A stretch of 64,000 nt of DNA from Nitrospinae bacterium bin107 (GTDB lineage Bacteria; UBA8248): NCBI GenBank assembly GCA_002238965.1, contig MPNJ01000001.1:1-64000 (forward strand). Reading direction: 5' to 3'. The position numbers and the translations under genes were made by a program. The notes under the pieces are model-generated. The model made no database searches and was not told the DNA's origin. It saw only the letters and a program-made list of their open reading frames with translations. Shown in pieces: positions 8,833 to 17,591 of this stretch. Within the stretch, counting starts at the first letter, position 1. Each line of letters starts with the position of its first letter.

Positions 8833-9975
8833 TCAGTTGAGCAGGTGCTTGGCGATGACCTGGCGGAGGATCTCGTTCGTCCCCTCGTAGATCTGCGTCA
8901 CCTTCGAAGCCCGGTAGAAGCGCTCCACGGGATACTCGCGCATGTAGCCGTTGCCCCCGTGGAGTTGAACGCCCTCCTCCGCGTTACGCTGGGCGGCGTC
9001 GGTGGCGAACACCTTGGCGATGGAGGCTTCGGCGGAATAAGGCTCGCCCGCCGCCTTGAGCCGCGCGGCCTTGAGGGTCAAGAGCCGCGCGCCGTGGACG
9101 CGCGTGGCCATGTCGGCGAGTTTCCATGCAACAGGCTGGTGATCCTTGATCGGGACGCCGAACGTCTCGCGCTCGCGCGCATAGGCCACCGAGGCGTCGA
9201 GACACGCCCGCGCGAAGCCCAATCCCTGGGCGGCGACGATGATGCGCCCCGAATCCAGGATCCGCATCGCGAGTTCGAAGCCCTGCCCCTCCTCCCCCAT
9301 GCGGTTCGCCTCGGGCAGTTCCACGGCGTCGAAGCGAAGCTCTGATATCGAACACCCGTGCATCCCCATCTTGTCCTCGCTGCGCACGACCTCGAAGCCT
9401 CGGGATTCGCGCGGAACCAGGAAGGCGCTCAAGCCCTTGTGGCGCATGGCGCGATCGGTCACCGCGAAGAGAAGGCACAGGCCCGACTGCTTGCCGCTGG
9501 TGATGAAGCGCTTGACGCCGTTGATGCGGTAGGCGTCCCCTTCGCGCACCGCGCTGGTGGTGAGCGAGGCGGCGTCCGAACCCGCGCCCGGCTCCGTCAG
9601 GGCGAATGCGCCGATGCACGCGCCGCTCGCCAGGCCGCGCAGGTACTTCTCTTTTTGCACCTCGCTGCCGAAGCGATGGACAGGCTCGCAGACCAGCGAG
9701 TTGTGCGCGGCGAAAATCGCGCTCGTCGATGGACACGCGGCCGCGACTTCTTCGGTCGCCAGCGCCATCGAGACGGGGTCCGCGCCCCCTCCGCCGTAGG
9801 AATCCGGCACGGTGAGGCCCATCAGCCCGAGTTCGCCCATGCTCTTGACTATCTCCGCCGGGAAGCGGCCCTCGTCTATCTCCGACGCCCGGGGAGCGAT
9901 CTCGCGCTCGCAGAAATCCCGCGTCATCTGACGCACCATCTTCTGCTCGTCGTTCAAATATAGATCGTCCTGCAT
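8833..9975 (-). CDS. Acyl-CoA dehydrogenase
   Basis: 380 aa, normal length for the family. It catalyses FAD-dependent alpha,beta-dehydrogenation of an acyl-CoA and passes electrons to ETF. Seen: the flavin/substrate signature GAFALTEPGAGSDAASL, the FAD-binding middle domain (RFITSGKQSG), the C-terminal helical domain (QLHGGNGYMREYPVERFYR) and IYEGTNEILR, whose Glu is the catalytic base position in short/medium-chain enzymes. The ATG at 9975 has GGAGG 8 nt upstream. It stands alone between the Fic gene and a divergent aminotransferase. Electrons could reach quinone through the EtfD-like protein at 1.5 kb (inference). Chain length and branching preference cannot be read. Confidence 0.92.
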   Translation of the reverse strand: MQDDLYLNDEQKMVRQMTRDFCEREIAPRASEIDEGRFPAEIVKSMGELGLMGLTVPDSYGGGGADPVSMALATEEVAAACPSTSAIFAAHNSLVCEPVHRFGSEVQKEKYLRGLASGACIGAFALTEPGAGSDAASLTTSAVREGDAYRINGVKRFITSGKQSGLCLLFAVTDRAMRHKGLSAFLVPRESRGFEVVRSEDKMGMHGCSISELRFDAVELPEANRMGEEGQGFELAMRILDSGRIIVAAQGLGFARACLDASVAYARERETFGVPIKDHQPVAWKLADMATRVHGARLLTLKAARLKAAGEPYSAEASIAKVFATDAAQRNAEEGVQLHGGNGYMREYPVERFYRASKVTQIYEGTNEILRQVIAKHLLN

Positions 9976-10153
9976 CGACCATGCCTCCAGCACACCCTAT
10001 CTGCCCGAACCAACCGGGCGATAATGTAGCAGGCCCTTGCCCGAAAATCACCCGCACGGCATCATGCGGACAAATTCGAATGATATGAGGTTTCATCCAA
10101 AAGAATGGTTCCCGAATTTCCGGGGTAAAGCTGTAAGGCATAAGGAGAAGACC

Positions 10154-11134
10154 ATGGCGGAAAGTATTAACGCCCTCACGAGAGAGGACGTTCTCGATAG
10201 TCTCAAGAACCTGCGCGCGGCGCAGGAGGTCGATTATTCGGCGTTTTACTCGAGCCACCTGGGCGGCGTGGTGACGGACCCCGACCTGATGGTCATCCCC
10301 TTCGACGACCACATGGTCCACCGGGGCCACGGCATCTTCGACACGGCGGCCATCATCGAGGGGAAGATCTATGACCTGGAGAACCACCTGGACCGCTTCA
10401 TCCGCTCAGCGGAGGCTTCCAAGCTCGAACTCCCGAGCCGCGAGGAGATGCGCGAGATCGTCATCCGCACGAGCGCGCTCTCGGGCCGCCGCGAGGGCTC
10501 GATCCGCTACTGGGCTTCCTCGGGGACCGGCAACCTGGGGCTCATCCCCGCAGGCGACGCCAAGCCCGCCTTTTTCGTGATGATCTTCGGCGGCCTCGAC
10601 TACCCCGAGCGCTACTACGCCGAGGGGATGCGCGTGATGACGACCACCTACCCCATCAAGCCGCCGCTCTACGCGGTCACCAAGAGCACGAACTACCTGC
10701 CCAACACCCTCATGCAGATGGAGGCGAAGGAACACGGTCTCGACAACGGCATCTTCGTGGACGAGGCGGGGAACGTGGGCGAGGGCTCGAACATGAACTG
10801 CGCCTTCGTGACGAATGACGGTGCGCTGCGGCATCCCAGGTTCGAGAACATCCTCTCGGGCTGCACGGTGAAGCGGCTTTTAGAACTCGCAAGCCGCCTC
10901 GTGGAGCAGGGCGTCATCAAAGACGTAGTGGTGGACGACATTCCCGTGGCCGAGGCCAAGGCGTCCGCCGAGATGATGCTCATCGGAAGCTCGATATACG
11001 TCGCCCCCGTCGTGCAGTGGGATGATCAGGTCATCGGGGACGGAAAGCCCGGCCCGGTGACCAGGGCGATGCGCGAGCTATTGGAAGAAGACATGCGCTC
11101 GGGCGAGGGAATGCTCATCGACGTGCCGTATTAG
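10154..11134 (+). CDS. Class IV PLP-dependent aminotransferase
   Basis: 326 aa. Fold-type IV aminotransferase of the branched-chain / D-amino-acid transaminase / aminodeoxychorismate lyase group. Seen: HRGHGIFDTAAIIEG early, the PLP-lysine segment VTKSTNYLPNTLMQMEAK, the cofactor-binding FVDEAGNVGEGSNMN and the phosphate-cup ILSGCTVKRLLELA. The ATG at 10154 is chosen because TAAGGAG precedes it by 7 nt; the open frame extends further upstream without a good start. Substrate is not predictable; the sequence looks closer to D-amino-acid transaminase-like enzymes than to canonical IlvE. Confidence 0.85.
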   Translation: MAESINALTREDVLDSLKNLRAAQEVDYSAFYSSHLGGVVTDPDLMVIPFDDHMVHRGHGIFDTAAIIEGKIYDLENHLDRFIRSAEASKLELPSREEMREIVIRTSALSGRREGSIRYWASSGTGNLGLIPAGDAKPAFFVMIFGGLDYPERYYAEGMRVMTTTYPIKPPLYAVTKSTNYLPNTLMQMEAKEHGLDNGIFVDEAGNVGEGSNMNCAFVTNDGALRHPRFENILSGCTVKRLLELASRLVEQGVIKDVVVDDIPVAEAKASAEMMLIGSSIYVAPVVQWDDQVIGDGKPGPVTRAMRELLEEDMRSGEGMLIDVPY

Positions 11135-11215
11135 GCAACACGGAATGCGCCAAGCTGTTTCGAGGGCCTCTATGGGGGTTGTTGAAAAAGTCCACAAAAG
11201 GAGCGCGCTAAATTT

Positions 11216-11421
11216 CACTCCCCCCTTGAGGGTCGGTCTATCCTCCTCGGGTAGACCGACGAAGAGCTGAGGGCGCAAGCCCGAAAGCGAGTCGGTGGGG
11301 GGTATGATTCGGAATGCACAATTAACGCGATTCACCCCCCACCACATCGACCTTCGTCCAAAGGACTCGGCCTCTGTCGGGCTTTCCCCTCGGGAAGCCC
11401 GACCCCCTCAAGGGGGGAGTG
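11216..11421. repeat. MITE-like element with terminal inverted repeats
   Basis: Ends are CACTCCCCCCTTGAGGGTC (11216-11234) and its near-perfect complement (11401-11421). Inside are a 9-bp hairpin (gtcggtcta / tagaccgac near 11232-11259) and a second inverted pair around gtggggggta / caccccccac. It has no coding capacity and looks like a non-autonomous mobile hairpin element. The whole 11135-11616 gap holds only this and the palindrome below. Confidence 0.65.
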
Positions 11422-11501
11422 GTTGTTGAGTGCTCTACAAGGGAGGAATGTTATCTCCTCTTTCCCCGGTCAACTGCATACGCCGAGTCACTTTATTACC
11501 C

Positions 11502-11529
11502 GTAGGGACAGGTCGCGACCTGTCCCTAC
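11502..11529. repeat. 28-bp perfect palindrome of the GTAGGG…CCCTAC hairpin family
   Basis: GTAGGGACAGGTCG followed directly by its exact reverse complement. The same sequence, 24 bp long, recurs at 46365-46388, and longer relatives with the same GTAGGG/CCCTAC ends occur at 46468-46568 and 48777-48846. Confidence 0.8.
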
Positions 11530-11616
11530 AAGATTCCGCAGCCCCCCTTCTTCAGTCGGGACCGCCACCGGAATGACGGTGAACACTTCCGATTCGGGGG
11601 AGGGTCAACAACCCCC

Positions 11617-13023
11617 TCATGAGCGTTTCTTCGGTGGCGCGTGGATGGCCTCGCCGTGGACGTCCAATGCCGCCTCCATGACGGCTTCCGAGAGCGTGGG
11701 GTGGGAGTGGATGGTGCCGGCCAGGTCGGAGGCGGTGACGCGGTGCTGCATGGCGACGGCGGCCTCGTGCACGATGTCGGCGGCGTGGGCGCCCACGATG
11801 TGAACGCCCAGAATGGCGTCGTCTCCCGCATCGGCGATGACCTTCACCTCCCCCTCCAGCGCGCGCTCGGCCTGCGCCTTGCCGAGAGCGCGAACGGAGA
11901 ACTTGCCCACGCGCACCGCGTGGCCCGCCTTCTCCGCCTCGTGCTCGGCCATGCCGACGACGCCGATCTCGGGGTGCGTGAAGATGCCCGCCGGAATCGC
12001 GCGGTAATCCATCCGTATCTCCGCGCCCATGGCGTTTTCCGCTGCGGCGACCCCTTCCGCCGAGGCCACGTGCGCGAGCATGGGCTCGCCCACCACGTCG
12101 CCCGCCGCGTAGACGCCCGCCACGTTCGTCTCCATCATCTCGTTCACCTTGATCTCGCCGTGCGGCCCGAGTTCGACGCCGATTCGCTCGAGACCCAACC
12201 CGTCGGTGTTCATCGTCCGGCCCACGGAGACGAGCACGAGGTCCGCGCGCTCTCCTTCGTCCGAACCCTCGAATTGCGCGACCATCTCATCATCCTTACG
12301 CGAGACGCCCGTTAACTTCTCATTCAGGCGCACCTTGATCTTCTGTTTTCTTAATTCGCGCGCCATGAGTTTCGAGACATCCTCATCCCCCAGCGGCAGG
12401 ACCCGGTCGAGCAACTCCACCATGACGACCTCGGCGCCAAGCTCTCTATAGAGACAAGCGAACTCACAGCCGATGACCCCCGCGCCGACGATGAGCAACC
12501 GCTCGGGCAGATATTTCAGGTGCACGGCCTGCTCGGAAGAAATGATCTTATAGCCGTCGATGGGAAAGGCGGGAATCTGCGCGGGCCGGGAACCGGTGCA
12601 GATGATGATCTTGTCGGCCTCGACTATCTCGTGTTCCCCTTCTTTTCCGCGCACGGAAATCTTGCCCATCTCCAGAATCTCGGCGTCGCCCGCCATGTGG
12701 TCCACCCCGTGGGCCTTGAAGAGACCGCCGATGCCCTTCACCAGGCCTGCGACTATCTTGTCCTTGCGCTCGACCATGGCGGCGAGGTCGGCGCGCACCT
12801 CGCCCGTGACCTCGATCCCGTAGGCGTCGGCGTTCCTGATGTTCCTCAAAACTTCCGCGGCGGCGATGAGGCTCTTGCTGGGGATGCAGCCCCAGTTCAG
12901 GCAGGTGCCGCCCAGTTCGTCGCGCTCGATGACCACGCAGCTTCCCCCGCTCTGGGCCACGCGCACGCCCGCCACATAGCCCGCAGGTCCCCCTCCGATA
13001 ACCGCCACGTCATACGCCGCCAT
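11617..13023 (-). CDS. lpdA: Dihydrolipoyl dehydrogenase (E3)
   Basis: 468 aa. FAD-dependent E3 component that reoxidises dihydrolipoamide of 2-oxoacid dehydrogenase or glycine-cleavage complexes with NAD+. Seen: N-terminal FAD site VIGGGPAGYVAGVRVAQSGG, redox disulfide GGTCLNWGCIPSK, NAD site VGAGVIGCEFA, second FAD segment YAAGDVVGEPMLAH, and the C-terminal catalytic HSHPTLSEAVMEA. The ATG at 13023 has GGAGG a few bases upstream. A possible E1 pair is 33 kb away (46.6-48.6 kb); no E2 gene is in the window, so the complex it serves is uncertain. Confidence 0.94.
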   Translation of the reverse strand: MAAYDVAVIGGGPAGYVAGVRVAQSGGSCVVIERDELGGTCLNWGCIPSKSLIAAAEVLRNIRNADAYGIEVTGEVRADLAAMVERKDKIVAGLVKGIGGLFKAHGVDHMAGDAEILEMGKISVRGKEGEHEIVEADKIIICTGSRPAQIPAFPIDGYKIISSEQAVHLKYLPERLLIVGAGVIGCEFACLYRELGAEVVMVELLDRVLPLGDEDVSKLMARELRKQKIKVRLNEKLTGVSRKDDEMVAQFEGSDEGERADLVLVSVGRTMNTDGLGLERIGVELGPHGEIKVNEMMETNVAGVYAAGDVVGEPMLAHVASAEGVAAAENAMGAEIRMDYRAIPAGIFTHPEIGVVGMAEHEAEKAGHAVRVGKFSVRALGKAQAERALEGEVKVIADAGDDAILGVHIVGAHAADIVHEAAVAMQHRVTASDLAGTIHSHPTLSEAVMEAALDVHGEAIHAPPKKRS

Positions 13024-13213
13024 GCTTCCTCCTTCGGGTAAGGCGCTCAACGAAAAAAACCGCGCCCATTAGACCAAGGTTCCGCGCCGATGCCAAACGG
13101 AGTGGGGGTTGGGGGTGAAGAAGCGGGGGCGCCTTGGGTAGGGGCTTTACGTATTGTAGCGGGATGCGTCATTCTTCGGGCGGTTCGCCGTAATAAGGAG
13201 TAGGAGAAATTAG

Positions 13214-15196
13214 ATGACGTGTGCATATAGTCAAAGCGGTAATTTCGAATGCCAGTTCGAGCATAAATTTGGGCATCAATACTATAGACCGGTAATTATT
13301 GACGGTGAACATTGGTGTCAATTTCATGCACCGCTTGAAGATAAAAACGGGAATCCTACCTATAAAAGTAAGTGGTCGCCAGATGAAATTAAGGGGTTTT
13401 ATAAGGGCATATCAGAACTTCGTGAAAACGCACTAGCGAAGCAGGAAAAACTAGATTTAAGTAGAGTTGTTTTTCCGGGCAATGCGAAATTTGAAGGTGT
13501 GCAATTTCCTGAAGTTGACTTTTCTCATGCCCGATTCGAAGGGAACGCTGACTTTCAAAATGCTCAATTCTCAGGCGGAAACGCACATTTCTCTAGTGTG
13601 AAATTCTGCGGGGAAACAAACTTCTCTGGTGCTATGTTCAACGGTGGAGAAGTTGACTTTCGAGATGCCGAGTTCAGTAGTAGGGCTACTTTCTCCCAAG
13701 TCAAGATCAACGGCGGGAATGCGGATTTCCAAGATGCAAAATTCAAAGTAGGCGCTCACTTTCAACGTGCCAACTTTAGCCACGAGCTCACCAGCTTTGA
13801 GAATGCCCGTTTCTGTGGCGATAATGATAATGATTTTACCAGCTTCTCCTCCACCAAATTCCAAAGTGAAAATACTAACTTCCGAGGCACCAACTTCAGC
13901 AAGAAAGTTCACTTCAAAAAAACCCAATTTAATGGTGGAGATACCGACTTCAAAGATGCAAAATTCCATGAATCTGTCATCTTCCAAAATGCTCAATTCA
14001 ATAGCCGTCGTACAAGCTTCAAGAAAACCAATTTCATTGAGAAAGCTGACTTTCAGGATACAAAATTCTGTAACGGTTGCGTTTTTTTCAAAAAGGTCAA
14101 ATTCAATAAAAATGCTGTTTTTTCTGGTGCTCAATTCAATGAGGGTGCTGATTTCCGTGAAGCAGAATTCAAAGGAAAGGCTAATTTCGATACCACTAAA
14201 TTCAATAACTGGGATACTTTCTTCTCTAATGCGAAATTCATCGGTGGAGACGCCGATTTCAAAAATGCTGAATTCAAATGGAATGCTTCTTTCGAAAATA
14301 CGAAATTCAGATGGAACGCTATCTTCTCTGAAGCCGAATTCAAAAAAAGTGCTCACTTCGAAGAGGTTATTTTCGGAAGGGATACTTATTTTCGCAATAC
14401 AGTATTCAGCAGTGGTATTGGAGAAGTTAATTTCAAAAAAGCTCAGTTCAAAGGGAAGGCCGATTTTAAGTCTTCAAGAAACAACGGTGATCTAGAATCA
14501 TTCCAATGCGCGGTTGATTTTTCAGGAGCGGAATTTCTAGGTGAACCGATTTTTGAAGTGACCTTTGAGAATCGGACATTTCAGCAAAAAACAAGTTTTT
14601 GGAACTGCACTTTTGAAAAAGCGCCCCGCTTCCATGGCTGCAGCCTTCACCAGGATACAGACTTTACGGACGCCAGGTTTTGGGACAGACAAGGAGATGA
14701 AGCTGTAAAAGCATATCGAACTCTGAAGCTGGACATGGAGGCAAAAAGAGCGCGAGAAGAGCAGTTGACGTTTTACGCCCTGGAGATGGAAAGCAGACAA
14801 CGCACCACAAAGAGGAAACTCTTGAAATTCATCTCCTGGTTGTATGGAATTATAGCCGACTACGGACAAAGCATTATTTCACCATTCGCATCTGCCATCA
14901 TGGTATTCGTGCTGTTCATGATTGCTTATTCAATTTTTATCCTCGCAACTCCGATAGCAAAATTTGAAAATACTGACATTGTGGTTTTAACTTTCCGTTT
15001 CAGTCTGGAACAAATCATCCGCCCGTTTCGCGCATTGGAAAACTCCCCGTCCCTTTCTGGATTTATTGAAAAAGCCTCTCCCTCAAATCTTTGGCACTTG
15101 TGCCTCGGTTTCACGACCACTCTTCAATCGGTCTTAAGTTTCGTCACCTTGGGCTTGGGCGCTCTCGCCATACGCTGGCGCTTCAAGATCGGGTGA
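13214..15196 (+). CDS. Pentapeptide-repeat protein with Cys/His N-terminus and C-terminal membrane segments, copy 1
   Basis: 660 aa. Residues 1-50 hold a possible zinc-binding module (MTC, FECQFEH, CQFHAPL). A long run of degenerate pentapeptide repeats follows (FxxAxF steps such as ADFQNAQF, NFSGAMF, VDFRDAEF), expected to form a right-handed quadrilateral beta-helix, up to about residue 470. After a charged helix come two hydrophobic segments (about 558-582, AIMVFVLFMIAYSIFIL, and 634-654, LSFVTLGLGALAIRW), suggesting membrane anchoring. Codon use is strikingly AT-rich compared with its paralogue at 18245 and with neighbours, pointing to separate acquisition. AGGAG precedes the ATG. Function unknown. 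Confidence 0.88.
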   Translation: MTCAYSQSGNFECQFEHKFGHQYYRPVIIDGEHWCQFHAPLEDKNGNPTYKSKWSPDEIKGFYKGISELRENALAKQEKLDLSRVVFPGNAKFEGVQFPEVDFSHARFEGNADFQNAQFSGGNAHFSSVKFCGETNFSGAMFNGGEVDFRDAEFSSRATFSQVKINGGNADFQDAKFKVGAHFQRANFSHELTSFENARFCGDNDNDFTSFSSTKFQSENTNFRGTNFSKKVHFKKTQFNGGDTDFKDAKFHESVIFQNAQFNSRRTSFKKTNFIEKADFQDTKFCNGCVFFKKVKFNKNAVFSGAQFNEGADFREAEFKGKANFDTTKFNNWDTFFSNAKFIGGDADFKNAEFKWNASFENTKFRWNAIFSEAEFKKSAHFEEVIFGRDTYFRNTVFSSGIGEVNFKKAQFKGKADFKSSRNNGDLESFQCAVDFSGAEFLGEPIFEVTFENRTFQQKTSFWNCTFEKAPRFHGCSLHQDTDFTDARFWDRQGDEAVKAYRTLKLDMEAKRAREEQLTFYALEMESRQRTTKRKLLKFISWLYGIIADYGQSIISPFASAIMVFVLFMIAYSIFILATPIAKFENTDIVVLTFRFSLEQIIRPFRALENSPSLSGFIEKASPSNLWHLCLGFTTTLQSVLSFVTLGLGALAIRWRFKIG

Positions 15197-15278
15197 GGGA
15201 AATATACTGATGCGGGACGGATCACCACGCCCCGAAACTCACACACACGGGCTGGAAATATGGAGGAATTTCGATTAA

Positions 15279-15863
15279 ATGAAAAATAAGTCTTACATGG
15301 CTGATTTTACGAAGCTACCTGAACATTGGCCAACACACCGGATGAGTCGTGAGTTTTGGGAAGAACTCGGAAGGACTGTTGCTACCTTTGGTTTTCTCGA
15401 AGAAATCCTAGGAAAAGCAATTTTTGCATTGTCTGCAACAAGAGGGCACAAACAGATAACGGATGAAATGTATGAGCGTTGGCTCATCAAACTCAAAAAA
15501 GCATTAAAAGAACCTCTCGGTAGCCTAATTGGATTATATGAGAGTGAGTTGGATGAGGAGATAGAAAGAGAGTCGGAGATATCCAAACAAATTGATCTGC
15601 GTAAGTTAATAAAAGATTTGCGAGAAGCGAAAGTACACAGAGACGTACTATGTCATGGCTCGTGGAGACCTGGGAGTAGTAGCGGGAAAGCAAAACCTTT
15701 CTTTGTGAATAAAAAGGATGAGATGTTTGATAGTGAGTATGACGTAGGCGACTTTCAACAAATTCGACTTTTCGTCACTCAAACCATCTGCGTGTGTATA
15801 AGCACAGTAACTCTGAAAAGAATCCAGTTCCCCGGTTCAAACGGGCCAGGGCAACCTATTTGA
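15279..15863 (+). CDS. Hypothetical protein, HEPN-like
   Basis: 194 aa with no signal peptide or membrane helix. It is all-alpha in appearance: an N-terminal helix FWEELGRTVATFGFLEEILGK, then an acidic central helix (ESELDEEIERESEISKQ), then RDVLCHGSW. R-D-V-L-C-H matches the R-x4-H signature of HEPN RNases, and the following GSW is common in HEPN-like proteins with this motif. I infer a HEPN-like domain, not proven. It is AT-rich like the pentapeptide gene 82 bp upstream, so the two may have arrived together. Lies next to TacAT. Confidence 0.6.
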   Translation: MKNKSYMADFTKLPEHWPTHRMSREFWEELGRTVATFGFLEEILGKAIFALSATRGHKQITDEMYERWLIKLKKALKEPLGSLIGLYESELDEEIERESEISKQIDLRKLIKDLREAKVHRDVLCHGSWRPGSSSGKAKPFFVNKKDEMFDSEYDVGDFQQIRLFVTQTICVCISTVTLKRIQFPGSNGPGQPI

Positions 15864-15894
15864 GCATGAGAACATCGCATTGGTAGGGGTCGCC

Positions 15895-16398
15895 CTATTC
15901 CCCAAGCACGGCCCTCAACTCCGATATCCTCAACGACAGCATGAGCGGCTCGCGCTGAGAGAACGCACGAAAGCCGAAGCGCTCGTAGAAATTCCTGGCT
16001 TCCTCATCGAGCGCCTGGGTGATGAGGGCGCGCGCGCCGATGAGGCCCGCCGCCGCCAGGGATTTCCGGCATGCGTCCACGACCAGATCGCCGCCCAAGC
16101 CCCTGCCCTGGTATTCCGAATCCACCGCGAGTTGTCCCAGAAGTATCACCGGAATCGGTTCGGGCATACTTCTTCCGATGCGAGAAGAAACCCGCCGCCT
16201 CTCCACCGAACCGGCCGCAAGGCTGTAAAAAGCAATAACGCGCTCACCCTCGCAGACGACATACGTCCGCGCGCCGCCTTTCGCCTCGTTTAGCCGACCC
16301 TTGCTCTTGAGCCAGGCGTCGAGGCTCTCTACGCCTGAGTCGAAGCGCGATACGTCGTGATACGCGACTAAGGGTTCCGGCCCGGTTATCTCTCCCAA
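15895..16398 (-). CDS. tacT: GNAT-family acetyltransferase toxin (TacT-like)
   Basis: 167 aa. Toxins of this family acetylate the amino acid on charged tRNAs and stop translation. Seen: ALxVHxxYQGxGLG-type acetyl-CoA site (LAVDSEYQGRGLGGDLV), the preceding ILLGQLAV strand, and a C-terminal FYERFGFRAFSQREPLML, all typical of DUF1778-linked GNAT toxins. It begins with TTG overlapping the antitoxin end by 13 bp, the usual TacA-TacT arrangement. A truncated relative lies at 19901. Confidence 0.88.
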   Translation of the reverse strand: MGEITGPEPLVAYHDVSRFDSGVESLDAWLKSKGRLNEAKGGARTYVVCEGERVIAFYSLAAGSVERRRVSSRIGRSMPEPIPVILLGQLAVDSEYQGRGLGGDLVVDACRKSLAAAGLIGARALITQALDEEARNFYERFGFRAFSQREPLMLSLRISELRAVLGE

Positions 16399-16643
16399 AG
16401 CGGCCTGCGCTCGAGGCGCTCTCTCAAGCGCACGTTCGATTCGGCGGGCGCATCGAGCGCTACGAGAAAGGCATCGTACGCTTCATCGTCAAGCGCGATG
16501 ACGGGACGCTCGTTCAACGCATCTATCGCCGCCGCCTCGCTCGCCCTGAGTACGAACTCGGTGCGTGTTACGCCCCGGATCTCCGCAGCCCTGTCAATCA
16601 GCGCCAGCCGCTCATCCTTCACCCTCAGATTCATCTGGGCCAT
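16386..16643 (-). CDS. tacA: DUF1778 antitoxin (TacA-like)
   Basis: 85 aa. N-terminal ribbon-helix-helix (MAQMNLRVKDERLALIDRAA, then RTEFVLRASEAAA) binds DNA; the C-terminal half (ALDDEAYDAFLVALDAP) is the toxin-neutralising region of the family. AGGAGG lies 8 nt upstream of the ATG. It is the first gene of the pair and overlaps the toxin start; the pair is probably autoregulated at the promoter at 16693-16722. Confidence 0.9.
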   Translation of the reverse strand: MAQMNLRVKDERLALIDRAAEIRGVTRTEFVLRASEAAAIDALNERPVIALDDEAYDAFLVALDAPAESNVRLRERLERRPLWER

Positions 16644-16692
16644 TCGTCATCCTCCTCGGCTCTTGGCCATAAGTTCAGCTCCGCTCTCATTA

Positions 16693-16722
16693 TGTATAAC
16701 ATTTGTATATACGTTCTGTCAA
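16693..16722 (-). promoter_or_regulatory. Promoter of the tacAT pair
   Basis: On the minus strand TTGACA (16722-16717) is followed after 18 bp by TATACA (16698-16693). GTATA repeats in the spacer (gtataacatttgtatatac on the plus strand) could be the TacA operator. Confidence 0.6.
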
Positions 16723-16832
16723 AGCCGACATTACTCCTGACTCTCAACAGAGCATACTCGCATTATCCTCACTCGACAGCACCTCAATAAGATATATATT
16801 ATAGATATAACTCTTAAGAGGAAGAGAACCGC

Positions 16833-17072
16833 ATGGGCGCGAAATCGCATATCGCAAAGTGGGGCGACAGCCTGGCCGTCCGCATCCCGAAGCCCGTCGC
16901 CGAGCAATGGGGCGTGCGCGAGGGTTCGGCCATCGAGATGAGCGCGCGCGGCGACCGGGTGGTGATGCGAAAGAGAGGCTACCGGCTGGCGGACATGCTC
17001 GCCGAGATGAACGCGGACAACCTCCACGCCGAACAGGACGCAGGCCCGGCGCAGGGCATCGAGGCGTGGTAG
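16833..17072 (+). CDS. mazE: MazE-type AbrB-fold antitoxin
   Basis: 79 aa. The swapped-hairpin DNA-binding domain is clear: IAKWGDSLAVRIPKPVAEQ, then WGVREGSAIEMSARGDRVVM. The C-terminal tail is acidic, as in antitoxins that thread along MazF. A strongly AT-rich, partly palindromic stretch (gatatatattatagatata, 16786-16810) sits just upstream and is a likely operator, followed by GAGG before the ATG. The end overlaps the toxin start. Confidence 0.9.
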   Translation: MGAKSHIAKWGDSLAVRIPKPVAEQWGVREGSAIEMSARGDRVVMRKRGYRLADMLAEMNADNLHAEQDAGPAQGIEAW

Positions 17073-17431
17073 CGGGACCGGTGGATTCCGGCGCGGACTA
17101 CGTTCCGGGCAGGGGCGACGTCGTCTGGCTCTCCTTCACCCCCCAGGCGGGGCATGAGCAGGCGGGCCGCCGCCCCGCGCTGGTCGTCAGCCCGCGAAGC
17201 TATAACGAAAAAAGCAGTCTGGCGCTCCTCTGCCCCGTCACTTCGAGAGCCAAGGGCTATCCCTTCGAGGTGGCGCTCCCCGCCGGAGGTCCCGTAACAG
17301 GCGTGGTGCTCGCCGATCAGGTGAAGAGCCTCGACTGGCGGGCGCGAAAGGCGCGCCTGGCATCCCAGGCTCCGCCGCGCGTGGTGGGCGAAGCGCTGGG
17401 AAAGCTGGCCGTCCTCCTGGAGCAGGACTGA
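17066..17431 (+). CDS. mazF: MazF/PemK-type endoribonuclease toxin
   Basis: About 121 aa. Sequence-specific mRNA interferase. Recognisable family blocks: YVPGRGDVVWLSFTPQAG, EQAGRRPALVVSP, CPVTSRAKGYPFEVAL and GVVLADQVKSLDWRAR, which include the catalytic Arg and Thr/Ser positions (GRRPALV and CPVTS). The GTG at 17066 overlaps mazE by 7 bp; another GTG at 17081 gives a shorter N-terminus. Both fit translational coupling. Confidence 0.9.
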   Translation: MVAGPVDSGADYVPGRGDVVWLSFTPQAGHEQAGRRPALVVSPRSYNEKSSLALLCPVTSRAKGYPFEVALPAGGPVTGVVLADQVKSLDWRARKARLASQAPPRVVGEALGKLAVLLEQD

Positions 17432-17434
17432 GCG

Positions 17435-17464
17435 GTGCGCCGGCGCTTCAGGATCGGGTGAGGA
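17435..17464 (+). pseudogene. 3' scar of a third pentapeptide-repeat gene
   Basis: Immediately after mazF, 30 bases match the last codons and stop of the pentapeptide gene ending at 19744 at 27 of 30 positions. The encoded end VRRRFRIG-stop parallels VRWRFKVG-stop and IRWRFKIG-stop of the two intact genes. Nothing of the rest of that gene remains, so this marks a deletion or recombination junction. Confidence 0.65.
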
Positions 17465-17591
17465 TGAGGGAAGCGACACGGGACTAGCTGACGCGAGGTG
17501 TATTTGCGCGACCGGGCATGAAATATCCGCCCATTTTATGCAGGTGACAACCCCTCCTCGGGATTGCCCCACACATACATGCCTGACCCTA

